Origin: CAZGOM01 sp964542875
GTDB lineage: Bacteria > Planctomycetota > Phycisphaerae > Phycisphaerales > Phycisphaeraceae
DNA length: 64,000 nucleotides
NCBI GenBank assembly: GCA_964542875.1
Contig: CAZIWA010000013.1
Span: forward strand, 10,181 to 74,180
Reading direction: 5' to 3'
In this document: positions 16,755 to 25,227 of the stretch, piece after piece
Layout of the letters: the number at the start of each line of letters is the position of its first letter
Numbering within the stretch: position 1 is the first letter of the stretch
Notes under the pieces: generated by a model
Databases searched by the model: none
What the model was told of the DNA's origin: nothing
The model's input: the letters and a program-made list of their open reading frames with translations, nothing else
Made by a program: the position numbers and the translations under genes

Positions 16755-17846
16755 TTATGAGTGCGTGGCCAGGGTTGAGCCTTCAAGGGCGATGGCTTCA
16801 ACGGGATCAACCGGAATGGGTGTGCTGCCGGCGGATAGCCGAGCGGTGAGACGGGCGGAGGCGAGGCTGGCGACGCGGGCGATCTGCACGCTGACGCCGG
16901 TGAAACGGGTGGGGCCAGGCTCCACACCGACGAAGATGAGGGAGATGTCCTGAGGGACGCGCCAGCCGAGGCTTTGCATGGTGTCTGCGGCTTCCAGAAC
17001 GGCTTCGTAGCCCCAGCAGACAAAGAGGGTGGGGGGATTTTTCCCCGCCATGGCTTGTGTGACCTGCTGGCGGACGGTTTGCATGTCGAAGTAAGAGCAG
17101 GTTTCGACGCGGAGTTCCAGACCGGGGATGTCGGGCGTTGGGGTGGGTGTCATCCGGACACCTTCCAGGAGCGTGGGTTCAAACACGCCGCGGAGAAGAA
17201 CGGCGCGCTTGTGACCCATCTGGCGGGCCTTGCGCAAAACAGATTCCACTTCGGTGTAGTACTGGCCGACGGCCCGGTCGATGCGCGGGTCGTCGTAGGC
17301 GAAATTGATCGCCGTCATGGGCATGCCTTCGTCGAGCATGGGGCTGAGCCAGGCGACGGGAAGGGGGCTGGCCAGCAGGAGGCCCTTGAGGCCAAAGCGG
17401 CGCACCAGGGCGCGAAGCGAGCCTGCGGGGTTTGCGCCACGGGCGATCTGGCCCAGGGGGAGCAGAACAGGCTGGAGGTTTCCCCGGCCCAGGCCTGACT
17501 CAATGCCTTTGAGGAGCTGCGCGGAGAAGCTGTTGGTAAGGTTCACCAGGTCGTGATAGATGACGCCGACGTAGGAGACTTTGATGAGGTGGGCGCCGTC
17601 GCTGACGTAGGTGCCGCGGCCCTGGATGCGGGTGACGAGGCCTTGCTCAGACAGGTGATTGAGGCAGCGGCGGGCGGTGGTGGCGGAAACTTTGAATTCG
17701 GCGATAAGGTCGGACTCGGAGGGGGCGGCATCGCCGGGGAGAAGGCGACCGGTTTCGATCCGATCCATGAGGACATCAAGGATCTGGCGATAGACAGGCG
17801 ACTTCTCGTCTTTGGTGGTTTCTTTTTCGCCGGGAATGATGTTCAT
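16755..17846 (-). CDS. GntR-family regulator with periplasmic-binding-protein-like sensor domain
   Basis: 363 residues. An N-terminal GntR winged helix (YRQILDVLMDRIETGRLLPG, then PSESDLIAEFKVSATTARRCL and GRGTYVSD, residues about 18-85) is fused to a LacI-type ligand-binding domain (KVSYVGVIYHDL onward). This architecture is shared with AraR-type sugar regulators. It probably represses this carbohydrate locus until a sugar binds. An imperfect inverted repeat 7-21 bases before its start (17853-17867) is matched upstream of the divergent 18946 gene, implying autoregulation and control of the neighbours. It heads the run with a pseudopilin and a sialidase-like gene. Confidence 0.87.
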   Translation of the reverse strand: MNIIPGEKETTKDEKSPVYRQILDVLMDRIETGRLLPGDAAPSESDLIAEFKVSATTARRCLNHLSEQGLVTRIQGRGTYVSDGAHLIKVSYVGVIYHDLVNLTNSFSAQLLKGIESGLGRGNLQPVLLPLGQIARGANPAGSLRALVRRFGLKGLLLASPLPVAWLSPMLDEGMPMTAINFAYDDPRIDRAVGQYYTEVESVLRKARQMGHKRAVLLRGVFEPTLLEGVRMTPTPTPDIPGLELRVETCSYFDMQTVRQQVTQAMAGKNPPTLFVCWGYEAVLEAADTMQSLGWRVPQDISLIFVGVEPGPTRFTGVSVQIARVASLASARLTARLSAGSTPIPVDPVEAIALEGSTLATHS

Positions 17847-17852
17847 GTCTAA

Positions 17853-17867
17853 CTTATAACACTAACT
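17853..17867. promoter_or_regulatory. Candidate GntR operator, copy 1
   Basis: Arms ACTTA and TAACT with a six-base spacer, just before the GntR start. The 14 bases 17854-17867 match 18932-18945 at 12 positions in the same orientation. The regulator would bind its own promoter here. Confidence 0.55.
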
Positions 17868-17890
17868 GGAATGACGAGTCAAGGGAAGTT

Positions 17891-18901
17891 TCAGGCGATT
17901 CGGGCGAGTTGTTCTTCTTTTACTTCGCTTAGAAGGGGTTGCTGGTTGGCGAAAGCTTCGATGTTGTCTGCGGTGGCGCGGCCCAGCCGGCGGCAGCCGT
18001 TGGCCAGCGCGCCGGCGATGTGAGGGGTGAGGACGACGTTCGGCAGGGTGCGAAAGGGGTGGTCGACGGCGGGGGGTTCGGGGTCGGTAACGTCCAGAAA
18101 GGCCCAGATGCGGCCGGTGGCGAGCTCTGTGGCCAGGGCGGGTTCGTCGATGAGCATGCCGCGGGCGGTGTTGATAAAAATGGCGTGGTTTTGCATGAGG
18201 GCAAACTCGCGCTTGCTCAGCAGATGGCGATTGCCGGGGAGTGCGGGGGCGTGGAGGGAGACGACCTGGCTTTGGGCGAGAAGTTCATCGAGGGAGACGA
18301 GTTTTACGCCTAATTCGCGGGCCTGGGCGGGGTCGAGGTAGGGGTCTGCGAGGAGGATTTCGACCTCGAAGGGTTTGAGAAGTGAGATCAATTGGCGGCC
18401 GATGGCGCCGGCGCCGATGAGGCCGACGGTGATGTCGTAGAGCTCACGGACGGGGAAGGTGGAGAGGGTGAGAGCGCCGTCTTTCCAGCCGCCTTGGCGG
18501 GTGAGGGTGCTGGTGGGGAAGATGCCTTTGAGGCCGGTGATGATGAGGCCGAGGGTGGTTTCGGCGACGCCGCGGGCCAGGGCGTGGTTGGCGGTGGCGA
18601 CGCGGATGGAGCGGGCCCAGATTTGTGGGGAAAGCACGGGTTTTACGGAGCCTGCGGCGTGGACGAGGAGCTGGAGATTCGGGGCCAGGGAGAGGCGGTG
18701 ATCGCCTGGGCAGGGGGAATCCCAACCGGTTATGAGGGCGGATATTTCGTGTGCGTGTTTTTGCCAGGCGGCGTCCAATTCGGTCTCGGTTTGTGCGCCG
18801 GTGCGGACGAGGCGGCCTTGTCGGGCGATGCGATTGAGGTCTTTTTGGGCAAAGCAATGGCGTACCATGGACTCGGGGAGGAAGAGAAAGCTGTTGATCA
18901 T
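17891..18901 (-). CDS. D-isomer-specific 2-hydroxyacid dehydrogenase
   Basis: 336 residues, cytoplasmic. Predicted NAD(P)-dependent reduction or oxidation of a 2-hydroxy/2-keto acid. The Rossmann motif GLIGAGAIG (about residue 160) is followed by the catalytic set: Arg in INTARGMLID, Glu in DVTDPEPP and His in LTPHIAG. The N-terminal catalytic domain is divergent, so the substrate is unclear (glyoxylate, hydroxypyruvate or a sugar-derived keto acid). It lies directly upstream of and in the same direction as the GntR regulator (44-base gap) and is divergent from the large exported protein. The short divergent promoter contains the second GntR-type operator. Confidence 0.88.
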   Translation of the reverse strand: MINSFLFLPESMVRHCFAQKDLNRIARQGRLVRTGAQTETELDAAWQKHAHEISALITGWDSPCPGDHRLSLAPNLQLLVHAAGSVKPVLSPQIWARSIRVATANHALARGVAETTLGLIITGLKGIFPTSTLTRQGGWKDGALTLSTFPVRELYDITVGLIGAGAIGRQLISLLKPFEVEILLADPYLDPAQARELGVKLVSLDELLAQSQVVSLHAPALPGNRHLLSKREFALMQNHAIFINTARGMLIDEPALATELATGRIWAFLDVTDPEPPAVDHPFRTLPNVVLTPHIAGALANGCRRLGRATADNIEAFANQQPLLSEVKEEQLARIA

Positions 18902-18930
18902 TGGAACTGGCCCTTGCGTGAAGACATGAA

Positions 18931-18945
18931 GTTATGATACTAACT
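18931..18945. promoter_or_regulatory. Candidate GntR operator, copy 2, in a divergent promoter
   Basis: AGTTA-TGATAC-TAACT is a perfect five-base inverted repeat with a six-base spacer. It fills the gap between the 2-hydroxyacid dehydrogenase start (18901) and the large exported protein, and closely matches the motif before the GntR gene. It could control both directions. Confidence 0.55.
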
Positions 18946-21900
18946 ATGACCATGAGCAAGCAACACCAATCCCGTAATGGTTCCCGATTCGCCTCACGCC
19001 TTGGCGTGGTGGGGCTTTTTTTAAGCTGCGGGTTGATGGTTTCGCCGGTGTGGGGGCAGGCAAAGCCGGCGGCGGCCGGGACGGCGGCCAAGGGCAAGCC
19101 CGTGGCGGGGGGCATGGGGGCGTACCTTCAGGGGTGGCAGATGTCGGGGCCGGGATCGATCGCCGATGTTTCAGGCGGCAAGGTGTCGGCCGCGGTGAAG
19201 CCGGGGGGGAGGTTGATCCTGACGCAAAAGGTGGAGGTGACGCCGGGAACGGTTTATCTGCTGCGCGCGATGGTGAACGGCAACGGGGCTGCGGTGGCCA
19301 GTGCCGGGGCGCTGGCCATGTCTTACAACAAGCAGGGGTCTGCGCAGTTGGTGACGGGGCTCGTGCGGCCTTCGACGGCGACGGTGACGTTCAGGCTGGA
19401 ACTGTCGAGCCTGAATGACCAGCAGGCGGAGTTTGAGATCGATCCGGCGCTGCTGAGCCTGACGCCGTATACGCTGCCGGCGGCGGCGCCTGCGCGGACG
19501 GAGAGGCACAATGCGGCGACGGTGCTGACGCAAAACGGAGAGGCGAGGGCGGTGATCGTCTACCCAGGCGGGGTGGCTGGGTACGAAGCTCTGGCAAAGA
19601 GGGTGCAGGGCGCGGTGCGGGAGCGTACCGGGGTGACGCTGCCGATGGTCGATGACCGGCAGGCGACGCTGGAGTCCGGGCCGGTGCTCAAACCGGAGTA
19701 TGAAAAAAAGAATCTGATTCTGCTGGGGCGGCTGGGCATCAACCGGGCCTTGTGGCCGGCGTACACGCAACTGATGGCCGGCTCCGATGGGCACTACCCC
19801 GGCGCGCAGGGGTACGAAGTGCGGACAGCGTGCAACGTATCGCACAGCGGGGCTAATCAACTGATCATCGGCTGCAGCAGCGATGAAGGCATGGCGGCGG
19901 CAGTGGACCGGTTTATCGCGTTGCTGCCCAAGTCCGGGGCTTCGGCAACGCTGACTGCGCCGTTTCTGCATGACATCAAGCTCTCGGGTCCGGTGCTGGA
20001 GCAGTTCAATGCGGATGAGGCGCTTTGGGCGCAGCCCGACAGCATGCTGGTGCCGCAGATCGAGCCGGGGTACGGCACTGTGCGAAGGTGGTATCAAAAT
20101 GCGCTGGGGTATTACTGGACGGGGCGGCCTTCGTATAAGGAGCGGATGAACCGGGAACTGGACCGGGTGCTGGCGGACAAGGCGTATACGCACCACTACA
20201 TCGCGGAATTCATGATCCGGGTGTTTGATCTGCTGGACGATACGCCCATCTTTCCGGCTGAGAAGGTGGCGCAGATGGACAGCTTGATTCTGGGGAATTT
20301 TCTGGAGTTTTCGATTGGGCCGGACCTGACGTGGATGACGAGGTTTTCGCCGCCTTACCGGAACGTGAAGATTGTGAACCGGCACCAGGTTTCGCCTTGG
20401 ATGACGGATTGGAAGGTGTCGGATTTTCTGCAATCCCGGCTGCCGCTTACGGGGGACCTGGCGAATGTGGTGCGGTTTCGGCATGACGAGAAGCGGGCAT
20501 TTTTCGATTATGCAATCGCCAACCGGTGGGCGGCGAGCCTGCCGGTGCCGCAATTGCCTGAGTCTGATGAGGAGACGGTGTCTTCGTTCTTCAGGTACGC
20601 GTTTGATACCGGGCAGTACGACTATTTCACATCGGGCAGGGCGAAGAATTCGCTGCTGCTGGACCGGATCAACCATCTTTCCGGGCATCTGGTGAGGCCT
20701 GCGGGCAACATCGACCATCAATTGACGACCGGGATTCTGGCGAGCTATTACGCAGACGGGGGTTATGCGTGGCTGAACAAGAATCTGCCGGTGGCGGGAG
20801 ATGTGTTCATGGGCCGGTATGTGGCGGGGGTGTCGCGGTTTACCCCTGGCGCGGAGGTGAGCCTGGTCTATCCGACGCAGTCGCTGGGGGTGAGCGTGCT
20901 TAAGAGTTTTGACGACAACGTTGCGGTTTATGGTGTGTTGGGATCGGGACGGTTTGCATCGGGATTGACTGAGGGCGAGGAGCTGGATTTTGTCTCCATG
21001 CGGTCGGGGTTTGGGCCGGAGGATGATTATCTGGGGATTTCGGGGATCGTCGGTGCGGGCCCGCCGGGCGCGGTGAATGCACTTGCTTCGGGGGGCGTAC
21101 AGTGGCTGAGTTCCGGCAATGCGGGGACGATGACGCCGGGTTCCGACCGGTATTACGACAATAATGCGGTGGACGTTGCGCGGCTGGATCAATGGCTGGG
21201 CGATGACCGGAAACCATACGCGAGCGTGGCAGAACTTTTGTGGAGCGGGAGCCTCAAGTCAGCCGGCGGTGTGGCCTACACCGTAAAGCCGTTCATGAGC
21301 ACGCAATGGATGAGGCAAGTGGTCTGGCTTGCGCCGGGGCTGTATGTTTTTCGCGATACGGTGACGCCGACCGCTACGGGCAGGTTCAGCGTGAGTGTGA
21401 ACTGGCACCCGGCGGCCGGGGGATCGTTTGACGGCGCGACATGGACGAGCGTGAGCAAGCGCGGGAAGCTGCGCATCAGCCCTGTGGGCGAGGGGTTCAC
21501 CTTCACCCACAACATGCCCGAATACCTTGCCGGGGACACCACGCGTCCGGTTTTGCGGACGCTTCGCGAAGGCGCGCTGACCGAAGGAGAGCCGGTGGTG
21601 GTTGCGCATCTGGTGGAATCCACCGCATCCAAGGGTGGGCCGTACACGCTGCAAAGCACGGACGGCTGTCTTTATGGCATGCAGAAGGAAGGCAAGACCG
21701 TGGGATTCGTTTCGTTTGTGCCCAGCCGGTTAAAGGGCGTCAAGACGGATGCCAATGTGCTGGCGTATACGGATCGCGGATTGATGATTCTGGGGGCAAC
21801 CTTTGTTGATGTCCAAGGGACGAGGATTTTTACCAGCAAGGACAAAGCCGATGCACTGCTGCCGGTGGGGACCGATCCGGGGATGCTGTCGACCGAGATG

Positions 21901-23580
21901 GTGGACAAGGTTCTGACCGCAGGCACGATCAACGGTGAACGGCCGGTGATTCAGCTTGGCAGCCGGGAATCCAAGGCCGACCGGCCAGGCGTTTTGGCTG
22001 CGAACGTTCAAACGCAGTGGCAGTATGAGGGCCTGAGGCAATCCACGCGGATTGAGCCTGCTACGCAGGGGCTCACGGGCGTGGTGGATCTGGGAATGGT
22101 GGCGGAGCTTGTGGAGATCCGCGCGGTTCGGTCGGGTAGGTTCTGGAGTGTGAGCCCGATGCCCGAGGTTTGGTTGTCGGAGGGCGATGCGGATGGCGCC
22201 ATGCCGTCGGCGGATGCGCCGGGGGCGACGTGGGTGAAGGTGACGCAGACACCGCAATGGCATCCCGCCGTGCAGACGGGGAACTATGGGAAAGCGGAGG
22301 GCGTTGCGGAGGCGTATCAGTCGGTGATTCTTCCGGGGACCAAGGCGCGGTATGTGAAGTTCAGCCCTGGGGCGAAGCTGCTTTTCTTTGATGGAAGAAG
22401 GCCGGGTCTGCGCGGGCCTGCGGTCATTCAAACGGGGTTGGCGGGCGGGCGGGTGCTGGTGACGGGGGATTACAAGCCGCCTTTCGTTCGGGCATCGCAG
22501 GAGCAGACGAATCTGCTGTGCGTGCTGACGGGTGATGGCAAAGCCGTTTACCGGGATGAGCCAGGCATGGCCATGCAGGAAGCGCACGCGACGGCGGGCC
22601 CGCTGGGGCCGGACTCGGTGGGCGTGCTGTCGGTGGATGCGCAGATGCGATGGCTGCGGCCTGACGGGACGACGGGCAAGAGCGCAGACATGCAGAAGAT
22701 GCATGCGGACTTCAACGAGAAATACGGCCAGCCCAACACGCGCAGCCCCGCGGGCGGATTCACCATGCCGTTTAACTTCGGGTCATGGCGTGCGGGGCCT
22801 GATGGACGGGCGAAGACCGTTGTGGCCCGGTATGGCGCGCTGACCTTCTTAAATGAAGATGCGCAGTTTGAAGGCGTGAACATGACGGGAGGGTATGTGA
22901 TCGCAGGCGTACTACCCAAAGGGGTTGACTTTGACGGCGACGGGACGGAGGAACAGCTTGCCCTGGCGCGGGGAGTGCTTGTGCGCATTTCCGGCGAGCC
23001 GACGCCGAAAGTGAAGAACCCGGGGTCGGCCATCACCTATCCCGAGGCGTATGAGACGCGGAACCTGCCGGAGCCTGATTTTGACGCCCGGATCAATGGT
23101 GCGCCGGTGCATGCGTTTGAAGCGATCAATAACCGATTCGTGCTGGTGGTGCGCGAGAATTACATGGGTGTGTACGACGGAAAGACACACGCATGGAGCA
23201 CGACATGGACACCGCTTGTGCCGATCCGGTCGGGTGCGCTGGTGCGCGATTCGGCGGGCAAGAGCTACGTGCTTTTGCAGACGTTTGATGGGCTCTTGTA
23301 CCGGCTTTGGTGGGAGGGCGAGCCGGTGGGGACACCTCAGTTTGCCTGTGCGGGTTTTGCAGACTCCATCACGCGGATTTCCAGTGTGCAGGGTTCGACG
23401 GGCCTGGCGCTTTTGGTGTGCAGGAATGGGCTTTATCTGCACGGCCCCCAGGGCCAGATCACCCGGGTGTCCGAACAGGGATGGTCTGATGCGAAGGCGA
23501 GCGTGGAGGGCGGGCAGGTGAAGGTAACGGGCATTGATCTGACGGGCACGGTGAAGATGTTGTCGTTGCCGGTTCCATGA
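18946..23580 (+). CDS. Very large exported protein, probably polysaccharide-acting (lyase/hydrolase-like architecture)
   Basis: About 1,544 residues. A signal peptide is visible (LGVVGLFLSCGLMVSPVWGQ). A carbohydrate-binding-like beta region comes first. Around 190-330 lies a domain resembling the non-catalytic N-terminal domain of alpha-glucuronidases and hexosaminidases (NLILLGRLGINRALWPAYTQ, YPGAQGYEVRT). Next is a helical stretch (about 360-640) like an alpha/alpha toroid, then a beta-sandwich with WLAPGLYVFRDTVTPT resembling heparinase II/III-type lyases. The last ~400 residues look beta-rich and propeller-like. I cannot place catalytic residues, so polysaccharide degradation is inferred from architecture and the locus. 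Starts at 18946 and 18952 are both possible; no Shine-Dalgarno is seen. The operator motif lies directly upstream. Confidence 0.7.
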   Translation: MTMSKQHQSRNGSRFASRLGVVGLFLSCGLMVSPVWGQAKPAAAGTAAKGKPVAGGMGAYLQGWQMSGPGSIADVSGGKVSAAVKPGGRLILTQKVEVTPGTVYLLRAMVNGNGAAVASAGALAMSYNKQGSAQLVTGLVRPSTATVTFRLELSSLNDQQAEFEIDPALLSLTPYTLPAAAPARTERHNAATVLTQNGEARAVIVYPGGVAGYEALAKRVQGAVRERTGVTLPMVDDRQATLESGPVLKPEYEKKNLILLGRLGINRALWPAYTQLMAGSDGHYPGAQGYEVRTACNVSHSGANQLIIGCSSDEGMAAAVDRFIALLPKSGASATLTAPFLHDIKLSGPVLEQFNADEALWAQPDSMLVPQIEPGYGTVRRWYQNALGYYWTGRPSYKERMNRELDRVLADKAYTHHYIAEFMIRVFDLLDDTPIFPAEKVAQMDSLILGNFLEFSIGPDLTWMTRFSPPYRNVKIVNRHQVSPWMTDWKVSDFLQSRLPLTGDLANVVRFRHDEKRAFFDYAIANRWAASLPVPQLPESDEETVSSFFRYAFDTGQYDYFTSGRAKNSLLLDRINHLSGHLVRPAGNIDHQLTTGILASYYADGGYAWLNKNLPVAGDVFMGRYVAGVSRFTPGAEVSLVYPTQSLGVSVLKSFDDNVAVYGVLGSGRFASGLTEGEELDFVSMRSGFGPEDDYLGISGIVGAGPPGAVNALASGGVQWLSSGNAGTMTPGSDRYYDNNAVDVARLDQWLGDDRKPYASVAELLWSGSLKSAGGVAYTVKPFMSTQWMRQVVWLAPGLYVFRDTVTPTATGRFSVSVNWHPAAGGSFDGATWTSVSKRGKLRISPVGEGFTFTHNMPEYLAGDTTRPVLRTLREGALTEGEPVVVAHLVESTASKGGPYTLQSTDGCLYGMQKEGKTVGFVSFVPSRLKGVKTDANVLAYTDRGLMILGATFVDVQGTRIFTSKDKADALLPVGTDPGMLSTEMVDKVLTAGTINGERPVIQLGSRESKADRPGVLAANVQTQWQYEGLRQSTRIEPATQGLTGVVDLGMVAELVEIRAVRSGRFWSVSPMPEVWLSEGDADGAMPSADAPGATWVKVTQTPQWHPAVQTGNYGKAEGVAEAYQSVILPGTKARYVKFSPGAKLLFFDGRRPGLRGPAVIQTGLAGGRVLVTGDYKPPFVRASQEQTNLLCVLTGDGKAVYRDEPGMAMQEAHATAGPLGPDSVGVLSVDAQMRWLRPDGTTGKSADMQKMHADFNEKYGQPNTRSPAGGFTMPFNFGSWRAGPDGRAKTVVARYGALTFLNEDAQFEGVNMTGGYVIAGVLPKGVDFDGDGTEEQLALARGVLVRISGEPTPKVKNPGSAITYPEAYETRNLPEPDFDARINGAPVHAFEAINNRFVLVVRENYMGVYDGKTHAWSTTWTPLVPIRSGALVRDSAGKSYVLLQTFDGLLYRLWWEGEPVGTPQFACAGFADSITRISSVQGSTGLALLVCRNGLYLHGPQGQITRVSEQGWSDAKASVEGGQVKVTGIDLTGTVKMLSLPVP

Positions 23581-23769
23581 CGGGGTGGGCGCAAGTGGAT
23601 GCGGTTGAGTTGGTCATGAGGGAAAACGAGTCGGGAAAGGGTGAAGGCAACAGCAGGTGGAGCTTGATGAAAACTGAGATTCCTTGTTTATTGCTTTCAG
23701 CGAAGAGGCAAGACGCCGGCTATTGATCCCCTATCATGGTGGGCAATACCCGGGACACGATGCGCCGTG

Positions 23770-25227
23770 ATGGAGCAGGAAGCAGACAAGGCGAAGCTGG
23801 TGAGCACACGGATTCAATGGGCTGAAATGCTCATGGGTCGTGGACGCAACCAGGAAGCACTTGAATATCTGCAGGACACGCTGACGATCGAAAACAATCA
23901 TGCCCTGACCCAGGCGGTGATGGCGGTGTGCCTTTACCACGCCAACGATCCGCGTGGATTGGAGCTAGCCAAGGCCGCGGTGGCGGCGGACCCGGGGCTT
24001 GGCTACGCGTACTACGCGACGGCGCTTTGCCTGTGGCAGATGAAAGACGAACAGGGTGCGCTGGGAGCGATTCAAACGGCGCTGAAACTGGAGCCTTACC
24101 GGGCTGGATATCTCGCGGAGCACTCCCGGTTTTTACGCGAGTTGGGAGAGATGGATGATGCCCTGGGCATGATCAATACCGCGATTATGATCGAGCCGGG
24201 AGCCGAGGGGTGGTTTGTCCGACGGAGCAGTTTTCTGGGGATGATGGGCCGACGGGCGGAGGCCTTGGCCGATGCCGAGACGGCGGTGCGGCTGAACCCG
24301 GAAAATGCGGAGACTCAGGCGGCGCTGGGTGAGGCGTTGATGGATGTCGGGCGATATGAAGCGGCCGTCAATCCACTGCGCGAAGCGTTGCGGCTGGAGC
24401 CGACACTGCCGTATCACCAGGAGCAGCTTTTGCGGGCCCTCAGCAGGCGCACGTGGCTTAAGAAGCTGATGCGGCCGTATGACTGGGCGTTTAGGCGGAT
24501 TGATCGCTGGCTGAAGGCCGGAAAGTATGCAGAGCCCAGAAACAAGAATGCGCATGAGATTTCATCGCGTTCGGCGGGCATCGGCGGTTACGTCTTTGTG
24601 GGGATTTTCTTTGTGTTGATCTACCAGTTTGAGGAAGCAAAGCGCCTGGATGACTATCGTGGCGTATGGATGTGGTGCAAGTGGCTGGCGTCGCCGGTGG
24701 TTTTGATTGTGCTGCTGGTTGTTTTGCATGGGGTGCTGCAGGGTCTTGTGAATTGCTGCATGCTGCGGCATGCGGAGGTGAGGAAGCTGATGCCGCCTGC
24801 GGTGCAGGCGGGGGCGATCGGGATTGCAGGGCTGGTCGCAACATCCCCTTTGATCTGGGTGTTGGTGGGCGCGGGCTGGAACTCAGGTTTAACCGTGCTG
24901 AAGCTTGCCACGGTGTTTTATGCCGGGCATCTGGTTTTCTATTCGCTCCTGGTTTTGCTGGCGAGATGCTGGACACGTGAGAGAGTGGTGCAAGCGGGCA
25001 CGGCGGCACTGGCGACAGGGATGATGCTGGCTGCTGCGGTGATTGTGGAGCGCGTGGCGGGGGGCTTCCTGGCGGGGCGCATCGGAGTGGTGGGATTGCT
25101 GGTGATTGTTTCGCCTGTCGTGTGGTTTTATGTGGAAGCGATTTTTAGTCTTTTACATGATCCCGATGCGGATAAAGAAGAGACTTCCATGGCGGGGCCG
25201 GACCGTGGGGAGAAAATCCAGAAATGA
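23770..25227 (+). CDS. TPR-repeat protein with C-terminal membrane domain, paralogue 1
   Basis: About 485 residues. Five or more tetratricopeptide repeats fill residues 15-230 (for example MLMGRGRNQEALEYLQDTLT and ETQAALGEALMDVGRYEAAV). The C-terminal half has about five transmembrane helices, including VFVGIFFVLIYQF and PVVLIVLLVVLHGVL. The TPR part should face the cytoplasm and hold protein partners at the membrane. A GTG at 23767 directly precedes the chosen ATG. The stop overlaps the next gene's start by four bases (ATGA), and the two proteins share the same layout, so they form a duplicated operon pair. The function is unknown. Confidence 0.82.
   Translation: MEQEADKAKLVSTRIQWAEMLMGRGRNQEALEYLQDTLTIENNHALTQAVMAVCLYHANDPRGLELAKAAVAADPGLGYAYYATALCLWQMKDEQGALGAIQTALKLEPYRAGYLAEHSRFLRELGEMDDALGMINTAIMIEPGAEGWFVRRSSFLGMMGRRAEALADAETAVRLNPENAETQAALGEALMDVGRYEAAVNPLREALRLEPTLPYHQEQLLRALSRRTWLKKLMRPYDWAFRRIDRWLKAGKYAEPRNKNAHEISSRSAGIGGYVFVGIFFVLIYQFEEAKRLDDYRGVWMWCKWLASPVVLIVLLVVLHGVLQGLVNCCMLRHAEVRKLMPPAVQAGAIGIAGLVATSPLIWVLVGAGWNSGLTVLKLATVFYAGHLVFYSLLVLLARCWTRERVVQAGTAALATGMMLAAAVIVERVAGGFLAGRIGVVGLLVIVSPVVWFYVEAIFSLLHDPDADKEETSMAGPDRGEKIQK

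Noticed and set aside
19171..21192. A 673-codon open frame antisense to the large exported protein
   Set aside because: Arg/His/Pro-rich composition without any motif, and the sense strand has a signal peptide and recognisable domains.
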